NCBI GenBank assembly: GCA_002435755.1
Contig: DIYH01000004.1
Coordinates: forward strand, 186,001 to 250,000
Length of the DNA: 64,000 nt
Source of the DNA: Flammeovirgaceae bacterium UBA6059
GTDB taxonomy: Bacteria; Bacteroidota; Bacteroidia; Cytophagales; Cyclobacteriaceae
Direction: 5' to 3'
Part shown: positions 40,592-51,600 of the stretch, piece by piece
How positions within the stretch are numbered: position 1 is the first letter of the stretch
Layout of the letters: each line of letters begins with the position of its first letter
The notes under the pieces: generated by a model
The model's database searches: none
Told to the model about the DNA's origin: nothing
Seen by the model: only the letters and a program-made list of their open reading frames with translations
Position numbers and translations under genes: made by a program

Positions 40592-43500
40592 ATGATGTTA
40601 AGTACAACACCATTCAATATAACAAGTCAATTTAGGCAATTGGTACTGCTGTTTTGGCTTCTTTACCCGACGTTGTTCGCATCCGCTAAGAGTACATTCC
40701 TATCGGAAACAAACAAACTGAGTAACGCCATCTTTATTGAGAATAAGGGCCAGTGGCCAGAAGAGGTCCTTTATGCTGCCGACATCCCGGGTGGTAGGGT
40801 CTACTTCGAAAAGACCGGGCTGACTTATGCATTCAACAACCAGAACATCGGTCATCATCATCCCCATAACCATCGCCATTTTGGTCACAATCATACCATG
40901 AAACTTGACGAGGCTCATAAGACTAGATCACCGACAAAATTACGGGTAAACTTCGTAGATGCTCAAACCAAGCCTATACTTGAGCACTCAGAAGAATCCG
41001 TAACCAAGTACAACTACTATATCGGCAATGATCCTGAGAAATGGGGTCAAGGTTGTCGAGCATACAGCAGCATCACTTATGAAGATCTTTATGACGGTGT
41101 AGACCTTCATTTTTATGCTTCAAATAAAGGTCTCAAGTACGATTTGATTGTCCATGAAGGAGCGGACCCGAATCAGGCGAAATTCTCTTATCAAGGAAAT
41201 AAAGGCATGCACCTAGAGGATGAGTGTATTTTTTTAAATACCGGTTCCGGTACCATTACCGAGAATAAGCCGATTGCCTTTCAAAAAGACCAAAAGGTCA
41301 AAGCGCGATACAGACTCGAAGACAATGTAATGTCATTCGAAATGCCCGACGGATATGATAGGTCGGCTATATTGACAATAGACCCTGAGCTAATTTTTTC
41401 AACGTTCTCTGGATCTATCTCAGACAACTTTGGATACACAGCGTGCTTCGATGACAGTGGCAATCTATACTCCGGAGGTATAGTCTTTGGCGCCTTCTTT
41501 CCTAATACTGTGGGGCCAAGCTTTGCTGGAGGGACAACAGATATTCTGATTCTCAAGTACGACTCATTAGGACAAAATCTACTGTATGCTACTTTTCTAG
41601 GTGGGGGGCTGGAGGAGTCTCCTCACAGTTTGGTCATCAACAATAGCAATGAACTACTCATTATGGGCACTACTGGCAGTCCGAATTATCCTACCTCTCT
41701 TGAAGCCTATGATCGCACTTTTAACGGAGGTGATACGCTTGAGTTATGGGGTAGTATGGACTTTGGTTCCGATATTTTTATCTCAAAATTAGACCCTTCA
41801 GGCCGCCTGGTGGCCTCTACTTTCGTGGGCAGTCAGGGCAATGATGGTATTCTGAAAATGAGAGACATCAACGATTATATCACTCCGCTGATCCAAAACT
41901 ACGGTGATTACCAGCGTGGAGACATCATCATGGATCTTGAGGATAATGTATACATCAGCTCTTTTACAGATGGCTCAGACTTTCCAGTGATTAATGGTGT
42001 ACAGGAGCAATTCGGTGGTGGTGATGTAGACGCCTTAGTCTTTAGTCTTAACAGTGACCTATCGGAAATGAGATGGTCAACATACCTTGGCGGTAGTAAT
42101 GATGATGCAGCCTACTCAATCAAACTTGATCTACATAACAATGTACTCGTCGGTGGGGGCTCTATGAGCAATGACTTCCCTAGCACTGACAGTACCTTAA
42201 TCCCGCAGCGCCAAGGATTCATTGATGGTTTTATTACCAAAATACAATCAAGTGGAGATAGCATTCTACAAAGTACTTTTTTAGGCACACCATCTTACGA
42301 CCAAGTGTACTTTATCGACATAGACGAGGATCAAAATGTATATGCTTTTGGCCAAACCAGAGGAGCCTATCCTGTGACTCAAGGCGCGTTTAACATCCCA
42401 AATAGTGGGCAGTTTTTGCATAAGCTATCTCCAAAATTAGACAACACGATCTTCTCACTTGTATTTGGTTCAGGCACCCCAGAACCCAACATTTCTCCTA
42501 CAGCTTTTCTGGCCAATGAATGTGAAAATATCTTTTTGAGTGGTTGGGGAGGAATTGTCAATAACAATAATAGTGATAATCAAGGCTCAACATTTGGTAT
42601 GCCCATAACTGCTGACGGGCTATTTAAGACAACCGATGGTAGTGATTTTTACCTAATGGTGCTATCGGCAGATGGTTCTGAGTTACTCTACTCTACCTAT
42701 TTCGGAGGAACAGACACCCAAAATGGTGATCATGTGGATGGGGGTACTAGTAGGTTTGATAAACGTGGTATTATGTACCAATCCGTTTGCTCTTGCGGAG
42801 GATTGGATGATGACTTTCCCACAACTCCTGGCGCATACAGGCGGGTCAATTCAGGTACTGTTTTTACTCAGAATGGTAATGTAGATAGGTGCAACAACGC
42901 TGCTTTCAAATTTGACCTGGCATCATTAGATGCCAGGTTTGACACGAATAAGCTTACCGGATGTGTGCCACTGACCATCTCAATGGTCAATAGAAGCATT
43001 GGTGGGGAACAGGTGCTATGGGAGTTTGGTGATAGCGAACAAGCCAATAATACTGACACGATCACACATACTTATGACACACCAGGCACGTATCAGCTTT
43101 CACTTACTATTTTCGATGAGAATACCTGCATTGGCATATCTACGGCTACCAAGACAGTGGAAGTGATTGATGCGGATATAGAAATTGGTGATCCGGTCCG
43201 CATTTGTCCCAATACTTCAACTAGATTGTTTGCGAGTGGGGGTGCTAGCTACAGTTGGTCTCCGGCTGAAACTTTAGATGACCCGTTTTCGCCTACTCCG
43301 TTGGCTTCTCCAGGTGAAACTACGACCTACAAGGTTTTGATCCAGTCTCCACAAGGTTGTGAAGCAGAAGATTCTATTACCGTGACCGTCGGCCCTGACC
43401 TGGAGTTTGAAGCTGGTATCCGCCTTGCAACATCAGGCTCAGTCTGTGTAGGTGATCAATATTCACTTTTCGCCACAGGTGGTACCAGTTATCGATGGTC

Positions 43501-44107
43501 TCCGGCAGATAAGGTGAGTGATCCAAATGTTGCTAATCCCGTTGCTACGGTCGATGAGACTACCGATTTCGTAGTTCGCATTACCTCCGATCTGGGTTGT
43601 GTAGTAGACACCAGCGTTACCATTGAAGCAATTCCATTCATCCAGGAAGAAATAGCGGTAGCAATATTAGAGTCATGCACAGAAGATACCCGTTATCAAT
43701 TCGCTAACAATACAGCTTCCGAACTTCCCTTTGTTTGGGATTTTGGGGACGGCAGTCAGTCCACTGAGCCAAACCCTATTCATACGTATGCAGAGAACGG
43801 TTCTTATACTGTTGAGCTTATCACAGAAGAGCGGTGCATTACTGAGAGTTCACTGGCTATTGAGCACATCAGTTTTTTCATTCCTAATGCTTTCTCTCCT
43901 AATGGCGATGGCAAAAATGACTTCTTCGAAATACTGAGCGAACAGTCTTACCCTCTGGAAATAGTGGACCGTACCGGTAAGATCGTTTTTGAATCTGCGA
44001 GCTATGCCAATACCTGGAATGGTGCCGACTTACCAGCTGGCACCTACTTCTATCGCATCTCTCTACCTGACGGTCCTTGTAATGGCTGGGTTCAGTTATT
44101 GCGATAG
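40592..44107 (+). CDS. Large secreted PKD/SBBP-repeat protein with type B (CHU_C) T9SS sorting domain
   Basis: This 1171-residue secreted protein has a signal peptide (LVLLFWLLYPTLFASA) followed by a DUF7948-like N-domain (FIENKGQWPEEVLYAADIPGGRVYFEKTGLTYAF). Within it, residues 88-101 hold eight histidines. SBBP-type beta-propeller repeats (about 270-770) include DILILKYDSLGQNLLYATFLGG and STYFGGTDTQNGDHVDGGTSRF. PKD-type Ig folds (about 790-860 and 1045-1100) read VLWEFGDSEQANNTDTITHTYDTPGTYQLSL and FVWDFGDGSQSTEPNPIHTYAENGSYTVEL. The C-terminus is the gliding-motility-associated sorting domain FIPNAFSPNGDGKNDFFEI to GTYFYRISLPDGPCNGWVQLLR. The product is expected on the cell surface or in the medium via T9SS. 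Function is unknown; an adhesin-like role is inferred. Confidence 0.9.
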   Translation: MMLSTTPFNITSQFRQLVLLFWLLYPTLFASAKSTFLSETNKLSNAIFIENKGQWPEEVLYAADIPGGRVYFEKTGLTYAFNNQNIGHHHPHNHRHFGHNHTMKLDEAHKTRSPTKLRVNFVDAQTKPILEHSEESVTKYNYYIGNDPEKWGQGCRAYSSITYEDLYDGVDLHFYASNKGLKYDLIVHEGADPNQAKFSYQGNKGMHLEDECIFLNTGSGTITENKPIAFQKDQKVKARYRLEDNVMSFEMPDGYDRSAILTIDPELIFSTFSGSISDNFGYTACFDDSGNLYSGGIVFGAFFPNTVGPSFAGGTTDILILKYDSLGQNLLYATFLGGGLEESPHSLVINNSNELLIMGTTGSPNYPTSLEAYDRTFNGGDTLELWGSMDFGSDIFISKLDPSGRLVASTFVGSQGNDGILKMRDINDYITPLIQNYGDYQRGDIIMDLEDNVYISSFTDGSDFPVINGVQEQFGGGDVDALVFSLNSDLSEMRWSTYLGGSNDDAAYSIKLDLHNNVLVGGGSMSNDFPSTDSTLIPQRQGFIDGFITKIQSSGDSILQSTFLGTPSYDQVYFIDIDEDQNVYAFGQTRGAYPVTQGAFNIPNSGQFLHKLSPKLDNTIFSLVFGSGTPEPNISPTAFLANECENIFLSGWGGIVNNNNSDNQGSTFGMPITADGLFKTTDGSDFYLMVLSADGSELLYSTYFGGTDTQNGDHVDGGTSRFDKRGIMYQSVCSCGGLDDDFPTTPGAYRRVNSGTVFTQNGNVDRCNNAAFKFDLASLDARFDTNKLTGCVPLTISMVNRSIGGEQVLWEFGDSEQANNTDTITHTYDTPGTYQLSLTIFDENTCIGISTATKTVEVIDADIEIGDPVRICPNTSTRLFASGGASYSWSPAETLDDPFSPTPLASPGETTTYKVLIQSPQGCEAEDSITVTVGPDLEFEAGIRLATSGSVCVGDQYSLFATGGTSYRWSPADKVSDPNVANPVATVDETTDFVVRITSDLGCVVDTSVTIEAIPFIQEEIAVAILESCTEDTRYQFANNTASELPFVWDFGDGSQSTEPNPIHTYAENGSYTVELITEERCITESSLAIEHISFFIPNAFSPNGDGKNDFFEILSEQSYPLEIVDRTGKIVFESASYANTWNGADLPAGTYFYRISLPDGPCNGWVQLLR

Positions 44108-44134
44108 GTGCACTGTCCGAGCCATTTGTCTTCT

Positions 44135-44158
44135 AAATCAATCTTTGTAAATTGATTT
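44135..44158. repeat. Inverted repeat just upstream of gdhA
   Basis: AAATCAAT (44135-44142) and ATTGATTT (44151-44158) are perfect 8-bp arms around CTTTGTAA. The spacer overlaps a weak -7-like AATCTTTG (44141-44148). The location, 25 bp before the gdhA ATG, suits an operator. Confidence 0.3.
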
Positions 44159-44182
44159 CAGACAACTCTAAAACCCAAACCT

Positions 44183-45532
44183 ATGAGTCCAGAAACCTAC
44201 GTTTCCAATTTTATGGAAGGGTTGCGAAGACGCAATCCGGGTCAACCAGAATTTCATCAGGCAGTCGAAGAATTTGTTGGCTCAATAACCCCTTTCTTAC
44301 TCGACCACAAGCGTTATCTGGATAACTACATCATGGAGCGACTCACCGAACCTGACCGGGTGGTATCGTTTCGTGTGGGTTGGCAAGATGATAATGGTGC
44401 CATCAGGGCCAATCGGGGCTATAGGGTACAGTTCAACAATGCTATAGGGCCGTACAAGGGTGGACTTAGATTTCACCCTACCGTGAATGCTGGCGTACTG
44501 AAGTTTCTCGCCTTCGAACAGATATTTAAGAACAGCTTGACAACACTACCCATGGGTGGTGGCAAGGGTGGCTCTAACTTCAACCCAAAGGGTAAATCTG
44601 ATGCGGAGGTAATGCGATTTTGCCAGTCCTTTATGACACAGCTAGCAAAGTACATTGGTCCTAACATAGACGTACCTGCAGGGGACATTGGAGTAGGAGC
44701 ACGTGAAATCAGCTATCTCTTTGGTCAATACAAGCGTATGAAAGACGAGTTCACCGGTATTCTAACAGGGAAAGACATTGCCTTTGGCGGTAGCCTTATC
44801 AGGAAAGAGGCCACAGGCTATGGATGCGTGTACTTCGTTGAAAACATGCTCAATCATAAAGGTGACTCTGTCAAAGGAAAAACGTGTGTGGTTAGTGGCT
44901 CTGGTAACGTAGCTCAATATACTGTAGAGAAAGTATTGCACCTGGGAGGCAAAGCTATAACACTGTCCGACTCTGGAGGATACATCCACGATCCGGATGG
45001 TATCGACCAGGAGAAGCTCGATTGGGTAAAAGACCTCAAAACTGTACGCAGGGGCAGGATTAGTGAATATGTAGAACAATTCCCCAGAGCCAGCTATTAT
45101 GCCGATCAGCGACCATGGTCTGTACCTTGTGATATAGCTTTTCCTTCTGCGACCCAAAACGAAATCAATGCATCGGAAGCGCAAACTTTGATTGATAATG
45201 GATGTATGGCAGTCGGTGAGGGTGCCAATATGCCAAGTGATCTGGACGCTATCCACATTTACCAGAAGGCAAAGATCCTCTATGGCCCAAGTAAAGCTGC
45301 CAACGCCGGAGGGGTTGCGGTATCAGGTCTCGAAATGACCCAAAACAGCATGCGCTTGCACTGGAACGGTGAAGAGCTGGAGGAGAAGCTACAGGACATC
45401 ATGAAAAAAATCCACAAGCAATGTGTGGAGTATGGCAAAGAATCATCTGACTATATCAACTACGTACAAGGCGCAAACATCGCCGGATTTGTAAAGGTCG
45501 CCAATGCTACTATTGCCCAGGGAGTGATGTAG
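44183..45532 (+). CDS. gdhA: NADP-specific glutamate dehydrogenase
   Basis: This hexameric enzyme forms glutamate from 2-oxoglutarate, ammonium and NADPH. It has 449 residues, the length of the bacterial biosynthetic class. Substrate and catalytic segments are present: YKGGLRFHPTVNAGVLKFLAFEQIFKNSLTTLPMGGGKGGSNF with the catalytic lysine near residue 130, and DVPAGDIGVGAREISYLFGQYKR. The Rossmann dinucleotide loop is VVSGSGNVAQYTVEKV. The C-terminal GPSKAANAGGVAVSGLEM is also typical. An AAATCAAT/ATTGATTT inverted repeat precedes the gene and may be regulatory. The stop is 5 bp from the end of the convergent ELWxxDGT gene. Confidence 0.97.
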   Translation: MSPETYVSNFMEGLRRRNPGQPEFHQAVEEFVGSITPFLLDHKRYLDNYIMERLTEPDRVVSFRVGWQDDNGAIRANRGYRVQFNNAIGPYKGGLRFHPTVNAGVLKFLAFEQIFKNSLTTLPMGGGKGGSNFNPKGKSDAEVMRFCQSFMTQLAKYIGPNIDVPAGDIGVGAREISYLFGQYKRMKDEFTGILTGKDIAFGGSLIRKEATGYGCVYFVENMLNHKGDSVKGKTCVVSGSGNVAQYTVEKVLHLGGKAITLSDSGGYIHDPDGIDQEKLDWVKDLKTVRRGRISEYVEQFPRASYYADQRPWSVPCDIAFPSATQNEINASEAQTLIDNGCMAVGEGANMPSDLDAIHIYQKAKILYGPSKAANAGGVAVSGLEMTQNSMRLHWNGEELEEKLQDIMKKIHKQCVEYGKESSDYINYVQGANIAGFVKVANATIAQGVM

Positions 45533-45537
45533 TTTGG

Positions 45538-48500
45538 CTAATGTTGGATTATGATTTTCCTAGTAGTTATTTTGTTACTGGAGGTTTCTAGCCGTAATGC
45601 GTAGATACCTTGAGGAAATCCGCTAACATCAATAGAGGTAGAAGGTCGATGGTTCAGAGACTCATACCACAGGCGGCCAGAGAGATCAAGTATTTTTAGG
45701 GATGATAATTGACGGTTCCCCATATCTAATTGTAGGTGTTTGTCGACGGGGTTTGGATAAACCTTAATGTCTACAGAATTATCAATTCCAGAAACAACTC
45801 TTTCGATCACTTCATAAGTCAATTGAGATTTCCATTCACTTCGGTATGGAATATTTGTCATCATAGATATATCTAATTTTCCAAGACCCAATTCAAGTCC
45901 CGACAACTCCATGTTAATCTCTACAGATTCATCAACGTCAAGGCTGTAAGTCAGCAAAGCATCAGACTTAACAATTGCATTATTGGAATTCGATTCAATA
46001 CGAACATCAGTCAGACTGAGGGCCTTATCTCCACTATTCAATAGCGTTATTCTTATGGATTGTGTCTCTTCTTTGCCCACCTCACCAAGGTGTTCTTGAC
46101 TTTTGTCAAACACCTGGCCTAGGTCTTGTACTGCCACCATTAGACTAGGATAGGGTAAGTCGAATGCATACAATTCATAGCCTGGAAAATAAACGGTATT
46201 ACCGACTCGAAAGGGTGCTGACACTGATATCTCCTTACTAAGGTATTTTCGTGACTCAGTAGAAGACAAATCCGTGAAATAAAACCCATCATGATCTAAT
46301 TGGCAGATATAAAAATCGTCGACGATGTACGGCGAATTAGGATATTCTTGAAAAACCTCGTAAACTGAAGGGCTCTCCTCATTGCTGTTCCAATACCAAA
46401 GATTGAATTCATGGTTGCTCTGCGTTATGAAAAACAAATGATCACCCTTTGATAGGAAGTCACCTGCTCTTCTATGCCCCTCAGGTGTAGTATAGATATT
46501 ATTTAAACCATTGAAATCATAACTAAACACTTTTCCATCACCATAGATCATAATCTCATCTCTCCACTCAAACACTCCAGTACGAGGATCGTCGAAAAGG
46601 CCGATCAATTGGAGTTCGTCATTATCTAGAATTTCATAAATGCCGCTTTCGGAGAAGGGCTTGCTTGTGATTAAGAAGAGTCTATCATTTATTAATAATA
46701 ATTCTTGAACATTGGTGGGCGTTGTTTGGCTAAGTTGCTTTATGCCGCCTTCAGCATTGTCGGCAACCCAAAGCTCGTAATCGTAGTTGCTATCCGAATC
46801 CAAAAAGAAGTAAAGCTTGTCTTTCCAAATCATCGTGGATCTGCGTTCGTAGTGATCAACTGTCATACTTCCATCAAGAGACGCTACTTTCTTTGTCCCT
46901 GAAGTAGTACCGTTAGAATGCCACAACTCCAAGTTCTTATATTGGAGTGCCTGCCTTTTGTATGTAGTAAAAAAGAATTGAGTATCATCTTCATCAACTA
47001 TGAAGTTCTGAGCTAATCCATTGGTCAAAACCCATTGACTATCATCTAAGTCTACCAATTGGCTAAAATGAAGAGTGTCAAGGTCCCCAACTCCATATGA
47101 CTTCCATACCAGCATGTCCGTGTAAACAACCCCTCCTCGAAAATTGTCTCTTAACTCAATAGGGCTTAACCTACCATCCGCATCTATACTCTCGATATGC
47201 CAGGTACTACCATCATAAGCTGATACATAGGCATTAGAATTCATAGATCCTATGTAATTAGGGTGAGTTGATTCTTGGTAGGAGTTCAGATTAACCAGTT
47301 GGCCTTCATTGGTTCGCTTATTAATGACATATGGCTCCCATCCATATTGCAAAGTCAAGGCGCCAAGTATTATGAAGTCTTCGTTGATGCCGATATCTCT
47401 TATAGATCTAAAGAAGTGCGTATCTGTTAAATCTATTGAGCTGTTAATGCGTTGTAGATTGGAATCCTCTTTATCAAGAATAAACAAATCATTGCCTTCT
47501 GACTCTTTCAAGACCAAGGTGGTTGACGATGCATTAATGGGACTATCGAAAAGAAAATCTTGAGAGTCTTGATTTTTTTCGGTTGTGACCTCACCTTCAG
47601 CGTACCTGGCAAGCCGGAATACTTCTTGTTCATTATTGGACAGCAAAAAAATCGCTTCTTGGCCTACAATCCTCCAAAACGTGGCATATGGTGTATCGAA
47701 ATCAAAAACATCTTGCAAGATACCCTGATTCACAGCCCATACTCTTGCACCTAATTGATAATGTATTAAATCGTTCAGCCTAAAAACTGATAAGTTATCT
47801 TCATTTAAAGGTTCATTTTGACTGATCCCTTCTATTATGGTCTTTTTGAATGTTCCTAAGTCATACCGTACTGCCTGATATCCACTTTCTAGCGAGTAAT
47901 AAAGCAGATAGTACTGGTCATCCATATATGCCGAACGCTTGTTGTCCATGACATTTTGCTCAAGATTCCAGCCAGTATCATCATCTATCAAAATAGTGCC
48001 CTGCTTTGATCCATCGCTGAACCATAACCCTTCATCGGTTGCGAAAACAAGATGATCTTTCTCAACTTGCACAAGAGGATAGGGACGTTTATCCTCCTTG
48101 TAGAATGCGTTGAGCCTTATCGTACCTTCATTCGTACCATCTGTAATCCATAAAAACCTATTCCCATTAGGGCTTTTAACACTGAAAACTACACCTTTCT
48201 CTGTAGTCCCGTGGACCTTTGGAAGATTGATACTTGTCGATGGTTCGTTGAATTGAGCTCCAATTGATTTTATAAATGTAAACTCTTGCTTATTCCAAGA
48301 ATAAATAACGAACTGGTAAAGATCACCAGAAGAAAGAAACCCATCGAGCAACAATAAATTTTCGTCATCCAACGTCGCTAAACGGCTAAAGCCAGCATTT
48401 GCAACATGACTGATTTCACCAGTTATACCATCTAGTTTCCATAATCCCGACTTATCATCATCTCCATAGGCATGGAAATATAAATCGCCTTGAAATTCCG

Positions 48501-48651
48501 TATATCCATAGGGGCTACTACCTCTGTCACCACTTGTCCAATCTTTTACAAGATATGGTGCTCGCTGGGCACGCACATTCCAACTAAATAACAGAATAGC
48601 AGCTAGCGAAAAAAGGACTCTAAACGCATCAGAAATAGTCATATGAGTCAT
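45538..48651 (-). CDS. ELWxxDGT-repeat secreted protein with type A T9SS sorting domain (copy 1)
   Basis: This 1037-residue surface or secreted protein has a signal peptide (VLFSLAAILLFSWNVRA). Scattered ELWxxDGT-type repeats include RFLWITDGTNEGTIRLN, GLWFSDGSKQGTILI and LELWHSNGTTSGTKKVASLDG, a pattern compatible with beta-propeller blades. A Hydin-like or choice-of-anchor segment (ETQSIRITLLNSGDKALSLTDVRIESN, about 880-940) follows. The type A sorting domain is IKVYPNPVDKHLQLD ... LKILDLSGRLWYES ... FPQGIYALRLETSSN. It is the last of three similar genes in a row on the minus strand, 41 bp after copy 2, and is the most divergent: it has the Hydin-like segment that the others lack. The function is unknown. 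Confidence 0.88.
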   Translation of the reverse strand: MTHMTISDAFRVLFSLAAILLFSWNVRAQRAPYLVKDWTSGDRGSSPYGYTEFQGDLYFHAYGDDDKSGLWKLDGITGEISHVANAGFSRLATLDDENLLLLDGFLSSGDLYQFVIYSWNKQEFTFIKSIGAQFNEPSTSINLPKVHGTTEKGVVFSVKSPNGNRFLWITDGTNEGTIRLNAFYKEDKRPYPLVQVEKDHLVFATDEGLWFSDGSKQGTILIDDDTGWNLEQNVMDNKRSAYMDDQYYLLYYSLESGYQAVRYDLGTFKKTIIEGISQNEPLNEDNLSVFRLNDLIHYQLGARVWAVNQGILQDVFDFDTPYATFWRIVGQEAIFLLSNNEQEVFRLARYAEGEVTTEKNQDSQDFLFDSPINASSTTLVLKESEGNDLFILDKEDSNLQRINSSIDLTDTHFFRSIRDIGINEDFIILGALTLQYGWEPYVINKRTNEGQLVNLNSYQESTHPNYIGSMNSNAYVSAYDGSTWHIESIDADGRLSPIELRDNFRGGVVYTDMLVWKSYGVGDLDTLHFSQLVDLDDSQWVLTNGLAQNFIVDEDDTQFFFTTYKRQALQYKNLELWHSNGTTSGTKKVASLDGSMTVDHYERRSTMIWKDKLYFFLDSDSNYDYELWVADNAEGGIKQLSQTTPTNVQELLLINDRLFLITSKPFSESGIYEILDNDELQLIGLFDDPRTGVFEWRDEIMIYGDGKVFSYDFNGLNNIYTTPEGHRRAGDFLSKGDHLFFITQSNHEFNLWYWNSNEESPSVYEVFQEYPNSPYIVDDFYICQLDHDGFYFTDLSSTESRKYLSKEISVSAPFRVGNTVYFPGYELYAFDLPYPSLMVAVQDLGQVFDKSQEHLGEVGKEETQSIRITLLNSGDKALSLTDVRIESNSNNAIVKSDALLTYSLDVDESVEINMELSGLELGLGKLDISMMTNIPYRSEWKSQLTYEVIERVVSGIDNSVDIKVYPNPVDKHLQLDMGNRQLSSLKILDLSGRLWYESLNHRPSTSIDVSGFPQGIYALRLETSSNKITTRKIIIQH

Positions 48652-48692
48652 AATTGTAATATAAGTTTAGATTTTGATAAGGTTTGATCTTC

Positions 48693-51600
48693 TCATCTCA
48701 CTACTATTTTCTCAGTGCCATAAGCACCCGAAAGAGTGGAAAAATGCAATAGGTAAACCCCATATCTCAAACTCTGAAGTGGTAATATCAACTTTCGTTG
48801 ACTAATATTCTTCTTTTCGACCCACACCTTACCAGAAAGATCCAGAACTCTTAACCTGTCTAGTTTTTCATTGGGAAGTTCTAGAGTTATCTCGTTACTT
48901 GTCGGGTTTGGATAAACCTTAAGGTCAACTATTTCTGATATTCCTGTTATCGTTGATCCATCTGTTATCTCAACAATTATACTCATAGTCCCAGCACTGA
49001 ATATCTCATCTTCGTCGAAGACAAGATCTAAAGTATGTGTACCAATACTTTCAGCGTAAAACTGGCCATTCTCGTAGCTAATTGCCTCAGGGCTACTAAC
49101 GCTATATGTGAAGTTAGCTGACTCAATATCAGAAATGTATGGCAAAAAACTCTCGCCCTTACTCACCTTCATTTCAGGTAAATGAACTAGCCGGTCTTGA
49201 CGACCAACGTCTAATGCCCATAGCTCATGGCCAAAGCCTTCTGCGTATTTGAGAACAACTAGCTTCCTACCCAATGTTGCTATCGGCAATTGTTCGCTTG
49301 GATCATCAGAATACAATTCTTCCTCGAGGGTCAGCTTGTTCCATCTATATAAAGCTCCAAAATTTTGACCATAGCTAGCTGCATCAAAAAAATAATTGCC
49401 AATTGAAAGATTCCGGCTAGGAATAATTGACCAATTCAATTCACCCGTCTCACCAGTCGCTCTGTTATAAAATCGCATATCCTCCCAATCATGTAAGATC
49501 AGATTATGGCCAAATTCCATTAATTGAGGCGCCCGAGACCAATTAGTTTGCTGTCTCTCTTGCAGTATTCGAAATTCATCCTTATGATCAACTTCAAATA
49601 ATCGTTCAGTGCCGTCATAAAAGGATGTGAAATAGAGACTCCCGTTAATCAGCTTGGGTCTTGATATAGAAGCCTCTTTCGTTTCGTCAGCATCGATAAA
49701 ATCTGTGAAGTAAATAGACGTGCCATCGGACGTGCCATCACTCATAAACAGGCTTTGCCTGTAGTCACTTTCTCTAGATCTAAAGACTATTTTATCATTA
49801 AATTCAGTGAAATCAATTGGATAAGAATGTGATTCAGGATTTAGGTCTCCAAGAGGCCGAATTTCAAATTTTTCTATGTCGATAACCCAAGGTTCAAACC
49901 CGTGCTCACTCGTCCAACCTCTAAAAAAGACTTGATCTGGGAGTGATAAGAAGTGCTCGTCTCTTAAATACCCTGCTGTTGATGCTCGTGCAGGAAGAGG
50001 CGTTTGAATTGAATATGGCAGCCTTAATCTGATTTCATCACGCTCAATGGTCAGTGCAAAGCTTTCAATACCACTATATAAAAACACAGCGTCCGCACCT
50101 GCGCGAAACAAATAATACAAATTACCCTCTCCATACGCAGCTCCTTCATAAACTCCAACAGGTTGGTCATTTTCAATCTTGATCATGACATTGGAGTCAG
50201 AGTTGCCCTCAGAAACAACTCCAAAGACATAGAGGTGATCGAAACCTGTAACAAACCGAGGTGTGCCTGCGAACTTGGTAAAATCAGAAGAAGTTATGTT
50301 TAAAGTACCCTCAGGAGTACCATCAGTAACCCAAATACGGCCTTCACTTGTTATATATAATTTGTCATTATATATCCGAAAGTCAGCTCCTGTTAGTGCT
50401 TTTGAATCACGGGAAATATTCTTGACAAGAAACTCTTCGCCCGTTTGCCAATCAATAGCCCAAAGTTCATTAGCATCACTATCTTCACTTCCTGCTGCAA
50501 TAACCAAGTTGTCGAATACAACCGTTCCTGCGCTTTGCCTGCTCAAAGTGAAGTTGGGAGGTTTGACTATTGCCTGAGCTATTCTACTTCCACGCTTAAC
50601 TGATTCTGTTTCAAAACTAGAACGGGTGGAGACAATTAACTCAGAATTACCAGAGGCCCCCGCAAAGTAGAATAACCTGGAGCCATCATACTGATAGTAA
50701 CTTATAGGATTATCCCTCTTGTTGTAATTCATGATTGAGCTGCTATTTTGCAACCAATGATACGCTCCAGAGTCATCTATGGAATACAGCTTCTGTCCAC
50801 CCAAAACGGTGAGTGCCGAATCATTTTCAATAATGACATCAACCTCAAAGCCAGAGTCATTTTCATCACCCACAAAACTAACCTGTCCGTTTTCTAGTCT
50901 ATGAAGTTCTGATAAGAACCAATATCTACCTTGACGTTCTACTTGCTTCGTGAAGAAGACTATACCTTCTCTTAAAATAACGATGGGCTCTATTCTTGAG
51001 TAGTTTGGGATGGCTGTTTCATTGAAAAAAGTCAACTGGTCAATTTCAGAAGTGGCTTTGTCTTTTGAGTATAACTGAAACAAATCACCTTCTAGATCAA
51101 GGGCACTGAAAACAACCTTAGTAGCATCCTCATCAGCTGCCATTACATTTTGTTCAGAGAAGATTACAGTCCCATTCGTTGTACCGTCACTTATGAACGT
51201 TTTGTAGTTGTCAGATTCATCCTTACAAACTATTAGGGTTTGAATGTCCAAATTTATAAATCGAACCAACTCATAATCATCCAAAAGTATCTCCGACTGA
51301 GTGACGCCATTAAAAGCCTTAACAACATCAACATGATCATCATTACTGGGTTCATTCCAGAAAACTAGCCCGTTATTTACACTTACTTTTCCGTGTTCAT
51401 CTTGGGCTTGAGAAGATAGTTCTTGAAGAGTGCCTTCAATGCCAGTAGTAAGATAGAGAGCGTCGTGCGTCTGAATCAGAAACCTATTTTGGTCATAGGG
51501 AATCAGAAATTTCCAATCGGTTCGGTCATATAATTCATTGAACCAATCCAATGAAACAGTACCATGTTCCGTACCGTCAGTCCTCCATACTTCGAAACCT

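Noticed and set aside
44762..45256. Minus-strand open frame of 164 codons
   Set aside because: It is antisense to the dinucleotide-binding half of gdhA; composition reflects the complementary strand of a conserved gene.
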